A stretch of DNA of 64,000 nt from Hyphomicrobium sp. (GCF_009026145.1 NZ_WBUE01000025.1:1-64000), one strand, 5' to 3'; shown: positions 53,440-61,902, counted from the first letter of the stretch. Made by a program: numbers and translations. The notes: generated by a model not told the origin, from the letters alone.

Positions 53440-54098
53440 CATGCTGCCGAAGAATGAAGGCAATCATTGCGACCAGCAGAGCGAGAAACACGCGCAGCGC
53501 CTGTCGCTGCCGCGCGCGGTCAAGTCGCCCCTTGCCTGCGCCGTAGTCGAAACGCTCATAGTGAATGGACGACGGCGCTAAGCCGGAATCCAACAGCGCG
53601 TCGGCCGCGATCTCCATCATACCTGGGGGACCACATATCAGCGCGGCAGCGTTGCGCGCCTCGGCAGCACGGACAAGCTCTCGGACGACAGCAGGGCGCA
53701 GCGGACCAGCCTCGCAATCCGGACGCCTCGGTGCCTCGTCGACAAGAAAGATAGTGGACAAATCGAGCTGCGCTGATACCGGTGCGCAGTCTGGGACTTC
53801 CCAGCATGCCTAGAAGGCGATGCCAAGCGGCGAGGGGATCGGCCAGCAAGGTGTTCGTCAGATAGAGCAGCGGGTGCAGGACCGCAAACGCGAGAAGCAC
53901 TTAGGCGGCGATGCGGTGGAACCCCATCGTGCGGTCGATGCCGATGCGGCCCGAGATGGTCTCGAAGCGCCCAGAGCTCAGAAACTGCAGGTACAGCAGC
54001 GCTTGACAATCCGCGGCTGAAAGGTGCTGCAGCAGGGTCGCGCAGCGACTGAACCGCGCCATTGGCAGCATGGGCGGGTAAGTAGCGGTCCTAAGCAA
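53420..54098 (-). pseudogene. Ferric reductase-like flavoprotein, relic
   Basis: Order of fragments on the minus strand: TISGRIGIDRTMGFHRIAA, then an in-frame TAA at 53901, then LLAFAVLHPLLYLTNTLLA in the same frame, and after a frame change TIFLVDEAPRRPDC. Next comes the NAD(P)-binding C-terminal segment NAAALICGPPGMMEIAADAL with SIHYERFDYG, ending in a membrane helix. The middle, including the FAD-binding part, is missing. The pieces match a transmembrane ferric reductase/ferredoxin reductase-like protein. It converges on the efflux operon. Confidence 0.7.
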
Positions 54099-54553
54099 CT
54101 ACAGCTTCGGGTCACCACCCGCTGCCTTCAGCCACCCTCGATCGGGGCGGTTGGATTGATCTCGAGAGCGGACCTCGCCTGATTTCGCCCGGCCGCCTGG
54201 ATACGCGCCCTGGCAATCTCCATTGGTCCACTGAGAGCAACGTCATCGCAGTCTGCACATCGGGACGTAACCAGCGAGCAGCGCAGATCTTGGCGCCCCG
54301 TAGGGGAGTGCAATATTCGGGCGGCGCCAATGACTTACTGAAAAGTGGGACAGCAGATCTCCTCGCCGCTTACCGCTGCGTTTTGCGTAGGAGTGTCCCA
54401 CCGCCTCCGCATGTACGCAGGATGACTCGCGCGCCTGAATTAAGGTCTCAGGTAAGCGAACGGGTCAGCTTCGGTTGGAGTAGCGGTCTTCGTCGCTCAC
54501 CATCTCATCCGTCAGCTTAGGGCCCACTTGCGGACGGGTGGCAGGCCCTATGC
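54099..54553. other. Intergenic region, nothing recognised
   Basis: Frames are short and without start signals. It is probably the rest of the decayed ferric-reductase locus. No promoter, repeat or hairpin stands out. Confidence 0.4.
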
Positions 54554-54724
54554 CTATTCAACCGCCGTGTGTTGTAACGTCAAGGACACCTGCGCCTTCT
54601 TGCTGACGAGTTCGATCGCAGTGCGGACGCCCGGCAGCGGTGTTGAGCGATCCTTGGCATAGACCAGCGTGATCAGGACGGCGACGCCGAGGCTCACGGT
54701 AACGATCGAACTCAACCTTCTCAT
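54554..54724 (-). CDS. Small exported or membrane protein
   Basis: 56 aa from ATG 54724 (TTGAGG upstream). One hydrophobic segment (LSSIVTVSLGVAVLITLVYA) and a polar tail (DRSTPLPGVRTAIELVSKKA). It lies directly after a hairpin with a T-run that ends the preceding peptide gene, so its expression may depend on read-through. Family unknown. Confidence 0.5.
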   Translation of the reverse strand: MRRLSSIVTVSLGVAVLITLVYAKDRSTPLPGVRTAIELVSKKAQVSLTLQHTAVE

Positions 54725-54736
54725 GGGACAAGCCTC

Positions 54737-54779
54737 AAAAAAGTGAAGCGGCCGCAGGTGGAGGACGCCCACGGCCGCT
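54737..54779 (-). terminator. Rho-independent terminator or attenuator
   Basis: Minus strand: AGCGGCCG, an imperfect inner stem (GTGG/CCAC) and loop, CGGCCGCT, then TCAC and six T residues. It lies between the 42-aa peptide gene and the start of the next gene, whose ribosome-binding site overlaps the end of the T-run. Confidence 0.65.
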
Positions 54780-54798
54780 GCTTGTTGAGGGAGGCGAA

Positions 54799-54927
54799 TT
54801 AGCGGCCGCCGTAGCTGTTGCCGCCGAAAGCGCCATGCACCGAGAGGGTATTGTCCACGACGGGACCTGCCCCGGCGGTGGCAGCCGCGGAAACGGCGAG
54901 CAGGGTGGCGAGGATGATCGTCTTCAT
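54799..54927 (-). CDS. Tiny secreted peptide (42 aa)
   Basis: ATG 54927 follows CAGGAGAAG. The first 22 residues form a signal peptide (TIILATLLAVSAAATAGAG); the mature part is about 20 residues, Gly/Asn/Ser-rich (DNTLSVHGAFGGNSYGGR). Its promoter carries the 46-bp motif shared with the peptide gene at 56310. Function unknown; a secreted signalling or envelope peptide is possible. Confidence 0.6.
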   Translation of the reverse strand: MKTIILATLLAVSAAATAGAGPVVDNTLSVHGAFGGNSYGGR

Positions 54928-54957
54928 GGTCTTCTCCTGTTGTTCGATGCTAGTACT

Positions 54958-55003
54958 TGGATGAGCTATATCATCCATTTCTTTAGATGACACTCATAAT
55001 CCA
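54958..55003 (-). promoter_or_regulatory. Promoter/operator motif, copy 1
   Basis: Plus-strand view: TGGATGA-N6-TCATCCA at 54958-54977, then TAGATGAC and ATAATCCA ending at 55003; GTCAACC follows. Copy 2 at 56381-56426 has the same blocks with identical spacing. On the minus strand a TTGAC box and CATCTA 17 bases later could be -35 and -10, which puts the palindrome at the transcription start as an operator. The divergent TetR gene begins 150 bases away. Confidence 0.6.
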
Positions 55004-55153
55004 ACTAGTCAACCGCGATCTCGGGCGATCACCTAAACGTGATCACGCCAGAGCCCGCAGCCTGCGGCATTCGCTTAGTGGCTTGATTTTCTCGCTTAAG
55101 ATGATATATGTACGCTAACGCAGCCGAGGAAGTACCGAGAGGTTGGGCAGCAA

Positions 55154-55738
55154 ATGCGCATGTCAAAAGAGACGATGGCCCGCCATCATGATGAGATTGT
55201 AACGGCCGCGTCACGCCTGTTGAGGGAGCGAGGGATCGAAGGCACGAGCGTCGCCGATCTCATGCAGGCGGCCGGCCTCACGCACGGCGGCTTCTATCGT
55301 CATTTCGATTCCAAGGATGCCTTGGTGGCCGAGGCCGCGCAGTCCATCTACGAGAATCTCGTGCAGGGTCTCGCGACGAAGGCGGAGAAGTTGGGCGAAG
55401 CGGACGCCGTCGCGGACTATGTGGAGAAGTATCTTACCCGCCACCACGTTTCTCATCCGGGCGCGGGCTGTGTAATGGCCGCCCTCGGTGTGGAAGCGGC
55501 GCGCCAGGGCGCAGACGTGCAACGCGTGTTTGCCAACGGGACGCAAAGGACGATCGACAAGCTCGCGGCTGGACTTTCCGGCACGCCGGCGGAGCGACGG
55601 GTCAAGGCCATCCGCACACTTGCGACACTGGTCGGCGCGGTCGTGATTGCGCGCGCGGTCGGGGAGGGCGCATTAAGTGAGGAGGTACTGGCCTCTAACC
55701 GTGAGGCGCTCGCCCTCGCAGGGCCACGCAAGCGTTAG
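55154..55738 (+). CDS. TetR-family transcriptional regulator
   Basis: 194 aa. The N-terminal helix-turn-helix reads IVTAASRLLRERGIEGTSVA, then DLMQAAGLTHGGFYRHFDSK, typical of the YxAF/NemR-like branch. The ligand domain has the Cys/His segment HPGAGCVMAALGVEA. The rest is helical and ends ALALAGPRKR. It is divergent from the tiny-peptide gene with the shared motif, which makes it the best candidate to bind it. A GATCAC-N6-GTGATC inverted repeat at 55027-55044 also lies in front of it. Confidence 0.88.
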   Translation: MRMSKETMARHHDEIVTAASRLLRERGIEGTSVADLMQAAGLTHGGFYRHFDSKDALVAEAAQSIYENLVQGLATKAEKLGEADAVADYVEKYLTRHHVSHPGAGCVMAALGVEAARQGADVQRVFANGTQRTIDKLAAGLSGTPAERRVKAIRTLATLVGAVVIARAVGEGALSEEVLASNREALALAGPRKR

Positions 55739-55972
55739 TAGGCACCCTTGCGCACCGCGACCATGAGCGACTTGAAACAGTCGCGATCAACTATTGAGCC
55801 CCGCCCACGCTGGCAGCCATTATCGCCATTGTAACCGCCGTAACCGCCGTAACCGCCGCGACGAGGTCGGCAATTCCAAATTGGCACCGGATGTAGGCTG
55901 CTCGGCCAGCTCCGGCTGCCTTTTGGGCTGTCCGGGGACCGGAGCCGGCCCCGGACATCGCTCGCGCTCGGG
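55735..55972 (-). other. Possible Gly/Tyr-rich coding fragment
   Basis: A minus-strand frame gives RGGYGGYGGYNGDNGCQRG from a three-fold 9-bp DNA repeat (about 55831-55860) and stops at 55735, overlapping the TetR stop. It resembles the end of a Gly-rich secreted peptide, but no clear start or signal peptide could be assigned, so I do not call a gene. Confidence 0.25.
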
Positions 55973-56134
55973 CTAAAGCGCCGGGCGCCTGAACTCATCG
56001 CCGAACGCTTCCTCATCGAGGTGCCGAGGGGTCTGGCCCTGTTTGCCGAATAAGTCCTCAGCTAGGTTATAGTGCGCGTGCGCCGCTCCACTGAGAACAG
56101 CCAAAGCCAGAATCACCACCATCACTTGTCCCAT
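55973..56134 (-). CDS. Small secreted peptide, second gene of pair
   Basis: 53 aa. Its ATG overlaps the stop of the upstream peptide gene (TGATG), so translation is coupled. A signal peptide (VMVVILALAVLSGAAHA) is followed by a polar mature part (HYNLAEDLFGKQGQTPRHLD, EEAFGDEFRRPAL). Family unknown. Confidence 0.55.
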   Translation of the reverse strand: MGQVMVVILALAVLSGAAHAHYNLAEDLFGKQGQTPRHLDEEAFGDEFRRPAL

Positions 56135-56310
56135 CAGTCGCTGTCCTGATAGGTGCCGCTGTCGCTCTGCCAGGTGCCGTTCACCGGCCCTGTCGTATGA
56201 ATGAAGGCTCCTGCACACATCGCCCTGTCCAACTCGGTTCCGACCGAAGCATTGAACGCTCCGGCAGCAAGTGCGAGGGCGGCGATGGCCGCGATCATGA
56301 GCGTCTGCAT
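56134..56310 (-). CDS. Small secreted peptide, first gene of pair
   Basis: 58 aa from ATG 56310, which follows AAGGAG at five bases. A signal peptide (TLMIAAIAALALAAGAFNAS) precedes a polar mature part with one Cys and several Thr/Ser/Asp (MCAGAFIHTTGPVNGTWQSD). Promoter copy 2 of the 46-bp motif lies about 70 bases upstream. Function unknown, but start signal, export signal and shared promoter make it a credible gene. Confidence 0.6.
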   Translation of the reverse strand: MQTLMIAAIAALALAAGAFNASVGTELDRAMCAGAFIHTTGPVNGTWQSDSGTYQDSD

Positions 56311-56380
56311 GGTTTCTCCTTGTGTGACTGATGCGGGATGCGAATGGTGCCCAGGGACGACTGAGCCCATCCTCAGCCTT

Positions 56381-56426
56381 TGGATGATGATGGTCATCCA
56401 CCCAGCTAGATGACGTTTATAATCCA
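56381..56426 (-). promoter_or_regulatory. Promoter/operator motif, copy 2
   Basis: TGGATGA-N6-TCATCCA at 56381-56400, then TAGATGAC and ATAATCCA ending at 56426, followed by GTCAACC. Block order and the 46-base length are the same as in copy 1 at 54958-55003, while spacer bases differ. This pattern indicates conservation of function rather than a recent duplication. Confidence 0.6.
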
Positions 56427-56698
56427 GTGCGTCAACCACTCGGCCTCGACAATCACCGGAAGGTGATGGGGACACGCTATGCGAAATTCGGACAGCTGAT
56501 AAACTTTGCCCTCGGCAGAAGGATTATGTCGATCATCCCACGGGAAAGAGGGCAACGCGGCGCAGGCCTCATGGGCCACACGCCAAGCTGTTTTACGAAT
56601 TCCAGCTGAGGATCGCATCGCAAACCTCCTGGGGATCGACGCGATCGAAACGACAGGTCGCCCTGTATCAAGAACCGGAGCAGCACGCGCCGCTGCTG

Positions 56699-57154
56699 CT
56701 AGCTTACAATCGGTTCGGCGGCAGCCTCTTTGATGCCAGCTGCCGCTTGGGCTTCAAGCCCACGGGCCGCTGCTTGTGAATCTTGAAATTCTTCGAGTGC
56801 ATGGACCCTACCCCACCGCAGGGTGAACACGTGGAGACCACGGTTGACGTAGGCGTCGCCGTTGAGCAGCGTTGCGGTGCCGTCCCACTGGGCAAACACC
56901 GTGGTATCCCACGGCCAGCCCTTCACCCAGATGTTGTCGACCTTGATACGGAGATTGGGCTGGACGCGGCCGAGGCGCTCAAACCAGCGGCGCACGGCTG
57001 CTTTGTCGTGGCGCTCACCACCAAGCGCGTGGTCGCCGGAAACGCGGTGATGGATATGCGGCGCGACTGCTTTCAGCGCCTCATCCCAGCGATGGTTGTT
57101 GACGTGGTCGAAGGTCTCTCGGATTTTCTTCTTCACGATGTGGCTGTACAGCAT
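56699..57154 (-). CDS. SnoaL/NTF2-like protein
   Basis: 151 aa. It has the cone-shaped NTF2 fold pattern: helix KIRETFDHVNNHRWDEALKA, HHRVSGDHALGGERHDKAAV, strands NLRIKVDNIWVKGWPWDTTV and LHVFTLRWGRVHALEEFQDS. These match uncharacterised SnoaL-like proteins that may act as hydrolases, isomerases or binding proteins. It lies 66 bases downstream of the GST gene on the same strand. Confidence 0.75.
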   Translation of the reverse strand: MLYSHIVKKKIRETFDHVNNHRWDEALKAVAPHIHHRVSGDHALGGERHDKAAVRRWFERLGRVQPNLRIKVDNIWVKGWPWDTTVFAQWDGTATLLNGDAYVNRGLHVFTLRWGRVHALEEFQDSQAAARGLEAQAAAGIKEAAAEPIVS

Positions 57155-57220
57155 TTGACCTCTCCTGCGGATGACTCCGCTCTGCTGGGTTGCGCGGCCG
57201 ACGTCGCTCTCAGCTCCTGT

Positions 57221-57877
57221 TCACTTTCCGCGACCAGACTCTGCAATTGCGCGGGAATAGGCGGGGCGGGCCTTTAGGTCCGCGACCCACGCCCGGATCG
57301 TCTCACGCCCCTCAAGCAGACCGATCTCCTGAGCCCACGCCATCATCGAGCCGTTCATGATGTCGGCCGCCGTCATTTGATCGCCGAGCAGAAATGGTCG
57401 GCCCGCGAGGTGGCGCTCCATGTACGAAGCGACATCATCGAACGGCGTGAGAGCCGGTCCCATGTCGATGGGCGCTATGCGTCGAGCCCTGGCTTTCCCC
57501 GCCCGCACCTGCTCGAATATGGCGGGCTCCAGTGTTCCGGTGGAGAGGGCCATCCAGGCGCAGTAGTCTGCCCTGCGTTTTCTGTCCTCCGGGACCGGTG
57601 CCAGATCAGCCTCCCAAAAGCGATCTGCAAGGTAGAGACAGATCCCCAGGGACTCGAAGATGATAGTATTATCGATTTCGAGGGCCGGTACTTTGCCGAG
57701 CGGATGGACTGCCAGATAGTCTTTGCGCTTGTGTGCACCTCGGCGCAGGTCGACGATGCTCAGTTGGTAGGAAACGCCGATCTCCTCTAGGATCCATCGC
57801 GCTCTGGCCGCACGTGTCCCCGGGAAAAAATGCAGCCGAATGGGTGCCGATTCAGCTTCAAGGCTCGAGAGTGCCAT
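57221..57877 (-). CDS. Glutathione S-transferase family protein
   Basis: About 218 aa from ATG 57877. The thioredoxin-like N-terminal domain reads IRLHFFPGTRAARARWILEE, HPLGKVPALEID and the glutathione-binding SLGICLYLADRF. The all-helical C-terminal domain contains RPFLLGDQMTAADIM with the N-capping box. A likely detoxification enzyme. The TetR gene ends 50 bases before its start, so the pair is probably one unit, with the regulator controlling it. Confidence 0.85.
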   Translation of the reverse strand: MALSSLEAESAPIRLHFFPGTRAARARWILEEIGVSYQLSIVDLRRGAHKRKDYLAVHPLGKVPALEIDNTIIFESLGICLYLADRFWEADLAPVPEDRKRRADYCAWMALSTGTLEPAIFEQVRAGKARARRIAPIDMGPALTPFDDVASYMERHLAGRPFLLGDQMTAADIMNGSMMAWAQEIGLLEGRETIRAWVADLKARPAYSRAIAESGRGK

Positions 57878-57927
57878 TGCTCGTAGTCTCACCCCTGTCG
57901 TATGCGCGCTGACCTGTGACCACCCTC

Positions 57928-58485
57928 TCACCGCGCGGAAGCGATCAGAGATTTTCGGCTGGCTTGCAGAATTTTGTCCGCCAGCTCGGTATCATCGACC
58001 GCCCTTGCCAGCATCAACGCGCCGACCATCGTTGCGACGGTGGCGAGCGCCCCCTCAGTTCGGCGACGCTTCGATCCCGCTCTAATCAGTGCGCTGACGC
58101 GACCCACCATGCTGCGCACTCCGTCCGTAAAGTCCCTTCTGACAGCCTCAGAGGATCGCGGCATCTCACCGCCCAGGGCGGCGATGGCACAGCCTTGTCC
58201 CGGCGCGTCACGATGTCCCGCCGAAAGATAATGGGAGACATAGCTCGTGAGATCTTGAGCGTGTCCGATGCTCTCCACATTGCTCGCCAGAGCGTGGCGC
58301 AATGCTTCGGCAGCGAGTCGGTCCTTCGAGCCGAACTGGCTGTACACACTTCCATGCGTGAGCCCGGCTGCCTCCGTCAGCGCGTCCACGCCAACGCCCG
58401 AGATACCGCGTTCGCGCATTAGCGCCGCCGCAGCACGCAGAATCCGTTCTCGGTTCTCTGCCGCCTGTTCCTTCGATACGCGCAT
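57928..58485 (-). CDS. TetR-family transcriptional regulator
   Basis: About 185 aa from ATG 58485. Helix-turn-helix: RERGISGVGVDALTEAAGLT, then HGSVYSQFGSKDRLAAEAL. The ligand domain has GQGCAIAALGGEMPRSSEAV, the same subfamily pattern as the regulator at 55154. It is located between the GST gene (same strand, downstream) and the divergent alpha/beta hydrolase, and could control both. Confidence 0.87.
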   Translation of the reverse strand: MRVSKEQAAENRERILRAAAALMRERGISGVGVDALTEAAGLTHGSVYSQFGSKDRLAAEALRHALASNVESIGHAQDLTSYVSHYLSAGHRDAPGQGCAIAALGGEMPRSSEAVRRDFTDGVRSMVGRVSALIRAGSKRRRTEGALATVATMVGALMLARAVDDTELADKILQASRKSLIASAR

Positions 58486-58635
58486 TTGTGATCCGCTGCG
58501 ATTGTGACTGCACTTGACTTTTATAATGGCGGTCGTCATGAAAGGCAATAGTTACGCTCGCCATCAAATGAACGTTCCAACCCCACTGCCCTTACTGGCG
58601 CCTCGTCAGGCACCGCGAAGCCAAGGAAATGCTCG

Positions 58636-59490
58636 ATGCACCCAATCTCTGATGAGGGGCCTAGCCTTCTCAAAATCTCGGACAAGCTGAGTCTGCGGTA
58701 CGAGAAATCCGGAAGCGGGCCCCCTCTTGTGCTGCTGCACACGATCCGGACCCAACTCGAGCACTTCCGGGATCTGGCACCCCTTCTCGCGAGGTCGTTC
58801 ACCGTCTACGCCGTTGATCTTCCCGGCCACGGACACTCGCCCATCGACCGGTCGGCTACCTACGATGAGCCGTACATGCGCCAGGGCGTCGTAGGCTTCC
58901 TGGAAGCCTTGAATCTGCGCGATGTGACCATCGTAGGTGAATCCATAGGTGCCGTGCTTGCGCTGACGGCGGCGGCCGAGGTCCCCGATCGCATTCGTGC
59001 GGTTTATGCACTTAATACCTACGATTACGAGACGCGTTATGGCGACGGCATCCGCCGCGGCAACTGGTTTGCGAATATAATCGTCGGTAGCCTGCAGATT
59101 CCGATTTTTGGCGCAATCGGCGCTGCTCTCGCGGACCGCCGGATTCTCGGCAAGATAATGGGTGGTGGTTACGCCGACCGGCGCAAGTTGCCCGCGGATC
59201 TTCTTGACGAATTCCACAAGACGGGTGGCCGCCCCCACTACCATTATGTCGAGTATGTCGAGCGCAAAGTCCTGTCCGGATGGCGTTCCTGGTCGAAGGC
59301 GCGCGAACGCTATGCTGCCGTCAAAGCGCCTGTCACCCTCATCTACGGAGACAAGGACTGGTCGCGCGTCCCTGAACGGGAGCGTACCAAAGCGCTTCTG
59401 AAAAATGCCCGCATGGTGACACTCCCCAACACCGGGCACTTCTCCGCCGTCGAGAACCCGAAAGGCGCGGCAAACGTCATCTTGGCATAA
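58636..59490 (+). CDS. Alpha/beta hydrolase
   Basis: 284 aa. Strand-turn GPPLVLLHTIRTQLEHFRDL (the usual HG is HT here), the nucleophile elbow TIVGESIGAVLAL with catalytic Ser, Asp in LIYGDKDWSRVPE and His in NTGHFSAVENP form a complete triad. No signal peptide. Substrate unknown; neighbours (thiolase, GST) suggest acyl or xenobiotic compounds. It is divergent from the TetR gene with a 150-base promoter region and 50 bases upstream of the thiolase gene. Confidence 0.85.
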   Translation: MHPISDEGPSLLKISDKLSLRYEKSGSGPPLVLLHTIRTQLEHFRDLAPLLARSFTVYAVDLPGHGHSPIDRSATYDEPYMRQGVVGFLEALNLRDVTIVGESIGAVLALTAAAEVPDRIRAVYALNTYDYETRYGDGIRRGNWFANIIVGSLQIPIFGAIGAALADRRILGKIMGGGYADRRKLPADLLDEFHKTGGRPHYHYVEYVERKVLSGWRSWSKARERYAAVKAPVTLIYGDKDWSRVPERERTKALLKNARMVTLPNTGHFSAVENPKGAANVILA

Positions 59491-59540
59491 GCGGCAGCCG
59501 GCAAAGGAACGGCAATCGTCATCGCAGCGAGAGAGTGAGA

Positions 59541-60725
59541 ATGTCGAAGAAGGAAATCATACTTGCTGAGCCCGTTCGCACAGCGATAGGCACATTCAAC
59601 GGCACCCTTAAGGGTATTGCCGCCACCGAGCTTGGGGCCGTTGCCATCGCCGAAGTTGTCCGGCGCGCCAAGATTGCTCCCGAAAGCATCGACTCAGCGA
59701 CAATGGGGAACGTCATCCAAGCGGGCAACCGCATGAACCCCGCAAGGCAGGCCGCAATCGGCGGTGGTCTCCCGGTTTCGACCCCGGCGCTCACTGTCAA
59801 CCGCGTCTGCGGGTCGGGCGCTCAGGCGATCGTGACCGCCGCGCAGGAAATCGTGTCCGGAAACGTGCAGCTCGCAATTGCCGGCGGCATGGAGAACATG
59901 GATCGGGCACCATATCTGCTCGATGGAGGCCGGTGGGGCTATCGGATGGGCCCCGCAGAAATCCACGACAGCATGTTGCGCGATGGTTTGAACGATGCGT
60001 TTTCGGGAGAGCATTCCGGTTGGCACACCGAAGACCTGGTGACAAAGGCGCAGCTCACGCGCGAGCGTCAGGACCGCTGGGCCGAGCGCTCTCAGAAGCG
60101 GTTCGCTGCCCTGCAATCTCAAGGGGCGTTCGATGCTGAAATCGTCCCGGCAAAGGTCAAGGGCAAGAAGGGCGAGGAATCCTTCGCAAAGGACGAAGCA
60201 AATCGACCCGATACTACGTACGACGCACTGGCGAAGCTCCGTCCGGCCTTCCGCAAGGACGGCACGATCACGGCAGGCAACGCACCGGGCCTCAATTCTG
60301 GCGCATCCGCCATGATCGTCTCCGATCGCTCGCACGCGGAAAAACTCGGGATTGCGCCGTGGGCGCGGCTTGTCTCCTACGGCATCGCGGCGGTTGAGCC
60401 GGGACTGTTCGGGCTCGGGCCCGTACCGGCGATTAGGATTGCTCTTGAACGAGCAAGTTGGAAGATCAGCGATATAGACCGCATCGAAATTAACGAGGCT
60501 TTCGCCGCTGTGCCGCTCGCCGTCTCCCAGGAGCTTCAGCTCCCCGAAGACATCGTCAATCCCGAGGGCGGCGCCATCGCCCATGGTCATCCGATTGGCG
60601 CCACCGGTGCTGTTCTGACCACGCGTCTCGTGCACGCGATGCGGAGAAATCAGCTCCGAAAAGGCATCGTCACGCTTTGCATAGGCGGTGGACAGGGCAT
60701 CGCCTTGGCTCTTGAGTCACTGTGA
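59541..60725 (+). CDS. Acetyl-CoA C-acetyltransferase (thiolase)
   Basis: 394 aa, normal length. The acylated Cys is in NRVCGSGAQAI (about residue 90). The C-terminal motifs EINEAFA, HGHPIGATGAVLTTR with catalytic His, and LCIGGGQGIAL with the second Cys are present. It condenses two acetyl-CoA or cleaves acetoacetyl-CoA / 3-ketoacyl-CoA. No phasin or reductase gene is next to it, so the pathway (beta-oxidation, ketone bodies or polyhydroxyalkanoate) is open. The GTG at 59535 is less likely than ATG 59541. Confidence 0.9.
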   Translation: MSKKEIILAEPVRTAIGTFNGTLKGIAATELGAVAIAEVVRRAKIAPESIDSATMGNVIQAGNRMNPARQAAIGGGLPVSTPALTVNRVCGSGAQAIVTAAQEIVSGNVQLAIAGGMENMDRAPYLLDGGRWGYRMGPAEIHDSMLRDGLNDAFSGEHSGWHTEDLVTKAQLTRERQDRWAERSQKRFAALQSQGAFDAEIVPAKVKGKKGEESFAKDEANRPDTTYDALAKLRPAFRKDGTITAGNAPGLNSGASAMIVSDRSHAEKLGIAPWARLVSYGIAAVEPGLFGLGPVPAIRIALERASWKISDIDRIEINEAFAAVPLAVSQELQLPEDIVNPEGGAIAHGHPIGATGAVLTTRLVHAMRRNQLRKGIVTLCIGGGQGIALALESL

Positions 60726-60766
60726 TTGCCACCCTCCCAAAGATGCCAGTCGGAACGAGGAGCACC

Positions 60767-60919
60767 ATGAAGGAAGCTTGGCAACGAATTTGGCAATGGC
60801 TGTGCTCGGCGGCCTACGCCATGGACTACGATCCCGTGGAGGAGCTGCAAAACCGCGTGACGTCCCTGGAGGCCGAGGTCGCAGAGATTAAGGGCGCCCG
60901 TCTCCAAGATGGTCGTTAA
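60767..60919 (+). CDS. Small protein with C-terminal coiled coil
   Basis: 50 aa; ATG 60767 follows GAGGAG. The N-terminus is Trp-rich and amphipathic (KEAWQRIWQWLCSAAYAMDY); the C-terminus is a short coiled coil (EELQNRVTSLEAEVAEIKGA). It may attach to membranes or assemble as oligomers. It lies 41 bases after the thiolase gene and could be co-transcribed. Family unknown. Confidence 0.5.
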   Translation: MKEAWQRIWQWLCSAAYAMDYDPVEELQNRVTSLEAEVAEIKGARLQDGR

Positions 60920-61074
60920 ACGAGGTCTTCAGGAATTTCATGAACGCAAGGCATCGCCGACAAAGCGCCAAGACGGCGCCTCAAATCGTTCACTTGGGGT
61001 CAGAAGGGGAGGCGGCGCTCGGTCCAACAATGAGATTGGCGCGCAGTCACCCCTAGCTACAAGGTCGGACCGTC

Positions 61075-61734
61075 TCAACGCTTCTTGACGCGCGCTGAGG
61101 TGTGCTTCTGGCGAACCGCACCCAGCAACATCGGAGTGACGTCCGCAATCATCTTGCGAACATCGAGACCGCGCGCGACGCGCGCATAGTCGCCATCGAG
61201 CTCGAGCGACGAGGCTCCATGCACGAATGTCCAAAGCCGGATCGCGACCGCCTCGGCGTCGGCGGTGTGTCCATGCTTGCGGCTGTAGGCCGCCACCTCG
61301 TCGATCACGTGCTTCAGACACTGCCTACCGGTCTCGTCGACCTGCTTGACCTTCCTGATCTCGGACTTGTGGCCGAACATGAGGCGGAAGATCGCCGGGT
61401 GCGCTACGGCAAAGTCAAGGTAGGAGATGCCCATGGCGGTGATGCCGGCAATGGTACCCGGACCGCCTTCCGCCACGGCCTTGGTGTTGGTGGCCGTGAG
61501 CTCCGCGAAGCCGCGCAACACGATCTCCTCCAGGATCTCCTGCTTGTCGCGGAAGTGCTTATAGGGCGCCGCGGTCGTGACCCCGGCACGGCGACAGGCG
61601 TCGGCCAATGTGAAGCCGTCCGGCCCATGCTCGATCAGCAGCTCGCGCGTGGCGGCGATCAGCGCCTCGCGCAGGTCGCCGTGGTGGAACCGCTTCTTTG
61701 GGCGCACCGCGGTGCGTTCTTTTGTCAGGGCCAT
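61075..61734 (-). CDS. TetR/AcrR-family regulator, divergent from RND efflux genes
   Basis: 219 aa. The start region FHHGDLREALIAATRELLIE and the DNA-binding part ADACRRAGVTTAAPYKHFRD belong to the AcrR/TetR type with a C-terminal WHG domain (DFAVAHPAIFRLMFGHKSEI, LWTFVHGASSLELDGDYARV). It ends with a basic tail. Its gene is divergent from an RND efflux operon, and repeated GTTAG-type half-sites lie between them, so it is the probable local repressor. Confidence 0.88.
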   Translation of the reverse strand: MALTKERTAVRPKKRFHHGDLREALIAATRELLIEHGPDGFTLADACRRAGVTTAAPYKHFRDKQEILEEIVLRGFAELTATNTKAVAEGGPGTIAGITAMGISYLDFAVAHPAIFRLMFGHKSEIRKVKQVDETGRQCLKHVIDEVAAYSRKHGHTADAEAVAIRLWTFVHGASSLELDGDYARVARGLDVRKMIADVTPMLLGAVRQKHTSARVKKR

Positions 61735-61762
61735 GCCTTCCTTCCTTGTGCCTGCTATTCAA

Positions 61763-61870
61763 CAAGTTAGCGCATCTCACTTAAGTTAGCATTATTAACT
61801 TTTTGTTCTTCGCGGCCGATTTCCTCTTGCCAAGTTAGCTCTACTCACTTAAGTTAGGAAAGCTAACTTT
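61763..61870. promoter_or_regulatory. Tandem operator repeats between TetR and RND genes
   Basis: CAAGTTAGC at 61763 and 61831 begins two direct copies about 68 bases apart. Each copy continues CTCACTTAAGTTAG, with only four variable bases between the blocks, and then has an inverted TAACTTT a few bases later. GTTAG/CTAAC half-sites facing each other form TetR-type palindromes. The region is AT-rich relative to its surroundings and must hold both promoters. Confidence 0.7.
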
Positions 61871-61902
61871 CAAGAGCACCGACTCCTCGGCCATGCCCAA
61901 CA

